Shown: piece by piece, positions 60,601 through 64,000 of the stretch | Position numbering within the stretch: position 1 is the first letter of the stretch | Layout: each line of letters starts with the position of its first letter | NCBI GenBank assembly: GCA_954871525.1 | Contig: OX940863.1 | Location: forward strand, 253,001 to 317,000 | DNA length: 64,000 nucleotides | Origin: Parietaria judaica | Lineage: Eukaryota > Streptophyta > Magnoliopsida > Rosales > Urticaceae | Reading direction: 5' to 3' | Made by a program: the position numbers and the translations under genes | Notes under the pieces: model-generated | What the model saw: only the letters and a program-made list of their open reading frames with translations | The model's database searches: none | Told to the model about the DNA's origin: nothing

Positions 60601-61729
60601 CTTAAAATCGCCTGCCTATGCCAAACGACACCAGAATCGACCGAGTTCACTGAACATGAATAAAGCTTCCTGGGTCCGGGTTCCATATCATCCCAAACAT
60701 GCATTTCGATGCACAAAACGCTCTTCAGAAACAGCAAAGTGAAGACTCCTTCCTCATAAAGCTGATTAAACATTGAAACGATATCGTCCTCTGTATAGGC
60801 CTGCCTTGAGAGCTTGCTCCCAGCTGCCTGCTCTGAGTTCCGCAAAGGGAAACGGAACAGAGTTCCAGCAAAAGGACTTGTCATGTCGCAACCGAAAGCA
60901 CAATATGGGAAAAACTGGTCTCTGTATACCGACAAGGCAGAAGAACTGACATAGTCGATCCGTTTTCCAGGATTTGAAGCTGAAACTTTCGGTAGATAAA
61001 TTCCCTGGGGATCAAAAAGCACTACATATTTTCCACTAACAAATGAAGGCAGATCTGTCAAGTGGTATACTGAGTTGAAGCCAATCCTAAACACCAAAAC
61101 AAAACAAAATTATCATCAAAACCGGAATATTGACAGCACAATCAACTTGTCAATCCAGAAACCACAAAAATCAACTTAAAATCAGATCACTCAATAAATT
61201 CTGTGAAGCACCACACTACCGAGTGAGAACACACTCCAATTTTTTAAAAAACACGATGACATTGTCCAATAAAAAGATCAAAATCGCCATTTCGATTCAA
61301 AGTTGCCAACTCGTGGAGATGAAATTCAACTTAAATTCGGAGAAATAGCAAGGAAGAATTCGCAGAAGCTTTTTACCCGAAGCGGCCGGTCTTCCATGCC
61401 TGCGCATGCTTGCTACTCCCTCCGATCCTGGAAATACTGACGAAATCGTCCTCGGTGAAAACGGCGTCGTTGAAAGCCATGAGCGCCGGACCTTGCCACT
61501 GAGCTAACGCTTCGGAGATGAGAGAATCGGAGCGGTGCCGCCGGCGATCAAGGCAGAGGCGGACCGTGGTGGCTCCAGCGTCGTCAGCGTTCTGAATGAG
61601 CTCCTTCATCACCGTCGTCCCCTCCGGATAGTTCACGAGAACCTCGCGGATCCGCCGAGTCAGGTCGACCTTCTGCCCGAAGTCCTCCAGAAAAATGGGC
61701 GCCGCAGACGGCCGCGACGGCGACGCCAT
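45616..61729 (-). CDS. Giant sacsin-like protein with C-terminal RING finger
   Basis: Fourteen exons on the minus strand: 61729-61377, 61086-60360, 60248-57545, 57385-54139, 54052-52623, 52499-52254, 52008-51788, 51606-51335, 51259-48418, 48166-48034, 47904-47390, 47289-46393, 46192-46019 and 45813-45616. All phases agree, giving 4,652 residues, close to Arabidopsis AT5G23110 (about 4,700). Sacsin is a chaperone-like protein linked to Hsp70/Hsp90. Sacsin repeats carry Hsp90-type ATP-binding motifs: NADDAGA at residues 48-54 and NAEDAGA at about 1415-1421. A third repeat near residue 2790 has LADCCKA instead. The C terminus is a C3HC4 RING (CRVC...CGHVLCKRC...CPFC), suggesting E3 ubiquitin-ligase activity. 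Start ATG 61729 is the first in frame after a TTG. No break was found over 14 kb of coding sequence, so it is under selection. Confidence 0.93.
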
Positions 61730-62538
61730 GGCCAAAGCTCAGGTTTCGAGAGAGGATGAATCAGGGCATGAATTCAGAAATCCGAGAGTGTGAGAATTGG
61801 ATGATTCTGTTTGGCGTTTGCCTCAAGCGAAGCGATGATTCATACAATAAAACTCTTTCTTCTTCTTCTTCCCTTTCGCCACACACATTTATTTATTTCA
61901 ATGGAAAATTTAATTGGGAACGACACTGTACATGAGAGCAAAAATTCATGTGTCGTTCATGCCTTAAACAACGGCATATCACAAGCTCTTATTTAAATAT
62001 TAAAAAAAACTCCAATTTATAAGTAAAAGAAAAATACCTGACATGCATGGGTGGGGCACAATATTTTATTTTCCCAAAATTTCTATATTTTTTTTTTATT
62101 ATAACAAGACGTTTCTTTGCACTTAATTTCGTCTTTGCTATATAACCATACGTTATATACACCATGAACTGCTCTGATGTCGTTTTGTTATATCGGTGAT
62201 CTTAATGTCGTAATTTATTAGTCAATTATGAATATAAAATCTTTGGCCTCCCTCCTAAATCGTTGGAAACAGTCACGATTAAGATTCAGTAGCTGTGCTT
62301 GGGTGACACGTAACACATAAAATTCCTTTGTCCACCAACCAACCAAACATTTGGTCAGCTCAAGTAAGTAAACATATATAAGAATGTCAAATATATATAT
62401 ACAACGTGGGAAGCTCTACTATGTCTGTGTATGTGCTAAAAGAAAGAGAACACCAACGTGCGAGCTACCACTACTGCGTTGTGCTTGCTTGTAACCCTTT
62501 TTTGGTTGCTTGCAAGTCCATTCGAATACACAAGGATC
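61730..62538. promoter_or_regulatory. Divergent intergenic region between sacsin-like and GH9 genes
   Basis: Holds both 5' regions. It is AT-rich, with TTC repeats near 61855-61872 and a TATATATA tract near 62392-62401 about 140 bp before the GH9 start. No other gene was seen. Confidence 0.5.
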
Positions 62539-64000
62539 ATGATGAAGAGTTTCATCCTCGTAGCCTTGCTCCTCCGAGTTGTCGCGGCGGAGTATAATTA
62601 TGGCGATGCCTTGGACAAGAGCTTTATGTTCTTCGAGGCGCAGCGCTCGGGGAACCTACCGCCCGACCAGCGCGTCAACTGGCGCACCAACTCCGCCCTC
62701 AAGGACGGCTTCGCGCAAGGCGTAAGTGTGAATGCGACTTCTCCTCGTTTAACTTTGTATTGTAACATTTTACCTCTGAAAAAAAAATTAAAATATTTAT
62801 ATTATATACACAAAAAACATGATTATAATTTAGAAGGCTTATAAAGGATAAAATTGGAATTAAGGATAAATTATTCAATTATATATTCTAGTCACTAAAT
62901 AAATCACGTAACTAGTGATTCCGTATCGTTTTATGACGAACCCGTGGTAATTGAAAATAGAAAATACCTTTTTTTCCTATAGATGAAGTCGTGTAAAATA
63001 ACGATTTCGGTCACTTTTTTATCGGAGTTGGGGAAATATGTATCAAATCAAGAATATATAGGGGAAATGCACCAAATACAAAAACTAACTATTTGCAAAA
63101 TAAGGAGTCATAAAGATTGTGTGTAATGAGTGATTTGGTGGGTTCAGGTGAACTTGGTCGGAGGATACTACGATGCCGGTGATCACGTGAAGTTCGGCCT
63201 ACCAATGGCCTTCACGGCCACGATGCTCGCATGGAGCGTCGTCGATTTCAGGAAGGAAATCACGAGCTTGAACCAAATGGGGCACGCCTTGTGGTCCATC
63301 AGGTGGGCCACGGACTACTTCATGCAGGCCCATCCTCAGCCTAATGTCCTCTGGGCCCAGGTTAACACGAGCACTATCTCGGTTATCCGTTTGAATACCA
63401 GTTTAGAGACCAATATTTTAGAATTATATACCGATATCAGATTTTATTACTATATTTTTAGTTTAATAGTTCAAAAACATAACTGTTCTTTACAAAAGCA
63501 GTAGCGGATTCTGAAATACCGGAAAATTAAGACGTTGAGATCTAAAAAAATTTATCACCGGTTTTGGTTTTGAGACGACGCAATAAATTATGCTAAGTAG
63601 TTACGGTGAATGGCTCAGGTGGGGGATGGAAACTCCGATCACTACTGCTGGCAAACGGCCGAGGGAATGACGACTTCCAGAACCGCTTACAAGCTCGACG
63701 AGAACCATCCCGGATCCGACGTTGCCGGAGAAACCGCCGCCGCGTTGGCCGCCGCTTCTATCGCTTTCAAGCCGTACAACTCATCCTACTCGGCTCTTCT
63801 CTTAGTCCACGCAAAACAGGTGCCTCTAAATCTCATACTCAGTGTGTAAACATATTATGTTATCGAAACTTATACCAAATGCTTGTTCTTTTCCAATGCA
63901 GCTTTTCACTTTCGCTGATAGATTCCGAGGTTTATATGACGATTCCATCCCGAACGCCAAGAACTTCTACGATTCGTCCAGTTACTCGGTAAGAACAAGT
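62539..64000 (+). CDS. GH9 endo-1,4-beta-glucanase (cellulase), 5' part, runs off the window
   Basis: Exons 62539-62721, 63148-63360, 63619-63819 and 63902-63988 are in phase, with GT-AG borders; the gene continues beyond 64000. The product hydrolyses beta-1,4-glucan in the cell wall. The start at 62539 gives a compact signal peptide ([17 protein letters not shown]) before the conserved [11 protein letters not shown]; an upstream in-frame ATG at 62458 would add 27 residues and is less likely. Recognised GH9 landmarks are [32 protein letters not shown] (with a catalytic Asp), [38 protein letters not shown] and FADRFRGLY. It is secreted and without an N-terminal membrane anchor, so not the KORRIGAN type. 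The C-terminal half, including any CBM49, is outside the window. Confidence 0.92.

Noticed and set aside
61735..62538. A longer GH9 N terminus starting at 62458
   Set aside because: It would place 27 extra residues ahead of a typical signal peptide; the ATG at 62539 gives the family's usual start.

Overview
This window is nuclear DNA of a flowering plant, almost certainly a eudicot. Protein-coding genes carry GT-AG introns, there is a plant-type nuclear tRNA-Ala, a Ty1/copia retrotransposon primed by initiator-Met tRNA, and plant-specific genes such as HCF136 (photosystem II assembly) and a HUA2-type PWWP protein. I cannot name the species. Intergenic DNA is AT-rich with many (TA)n tracts; exons are much richer in GC.

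Layout. 1-15.2 kb: a cluster of six genes or pseudogenes for ribosomal protein eL42 (L36a/L44), all on the + strand. Copies 1-4 form a nearly identical ~1.32 kb tandem array in which every copy has the same stop at codon 47. Copy 5 is open but has two changes at conserved residues and a new upstream in-frame ATG. Copy 6 has a perfect protein sequence but its second intron has lost the AG acceptor. A 4.3 kb copia element (minus strand, no gag) sits between copies 5 and 6, and the 3' flank of a lost copy remains at 1.57-1.75 kb. 15.2-27 kb: a fragment-rich region with a broken partial copy of CLPP2, a 5'-truncated GOST/GPR107-type membrane protein, the intact CLPP2 gene (mitochondrial ClpP), and a 5.2 kb element bounded by terminal inverted repeats and a 9-bp target duplication that looks like a Pack-MULE. 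It carries pieces of three unrelated genes plus a 2.4 kb array of GTAAC/GTTAC palindromes arranged as a giant inverted repeat.

27-62 kb is a conserved gene block: HUA2 (+), a LysM protein (-), HCF136 (-), tRNA-Ala(AGC), a GH9 cellulase pseudogene, and a 14-exon giant sacsin-like RING protein (-, about 4,652 residues by my exon model). From memory these match neighbouring Arabidopsis loci AT5G23110 (sacsin-like), AT5G23120 (HCF136), AT5G23130 (LysM), AT5G23140 (CLPP2) and AT5G23150 (HUA2), so the order appears conserved except that CLPP2 lies beyond HUA2, next to the transposon-rich region. The window ends inside an apparently intact GH9 endoglucanase gene.

The genes do not form one pathway. 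HCF136 serves the thylakoid lumen, CLPP2 the mitochondrion, HUA2 nuclear RNA processing, and the sacsin-like protein probably protein quality control. The most unusual features are the eL42 array, in which no copy looks fully normal, and the gene-fragment-carrying transposon with its palindromic core. Exon boundaries were read by eye from splice sites, reading phase and protein homology; no alignment program was run.
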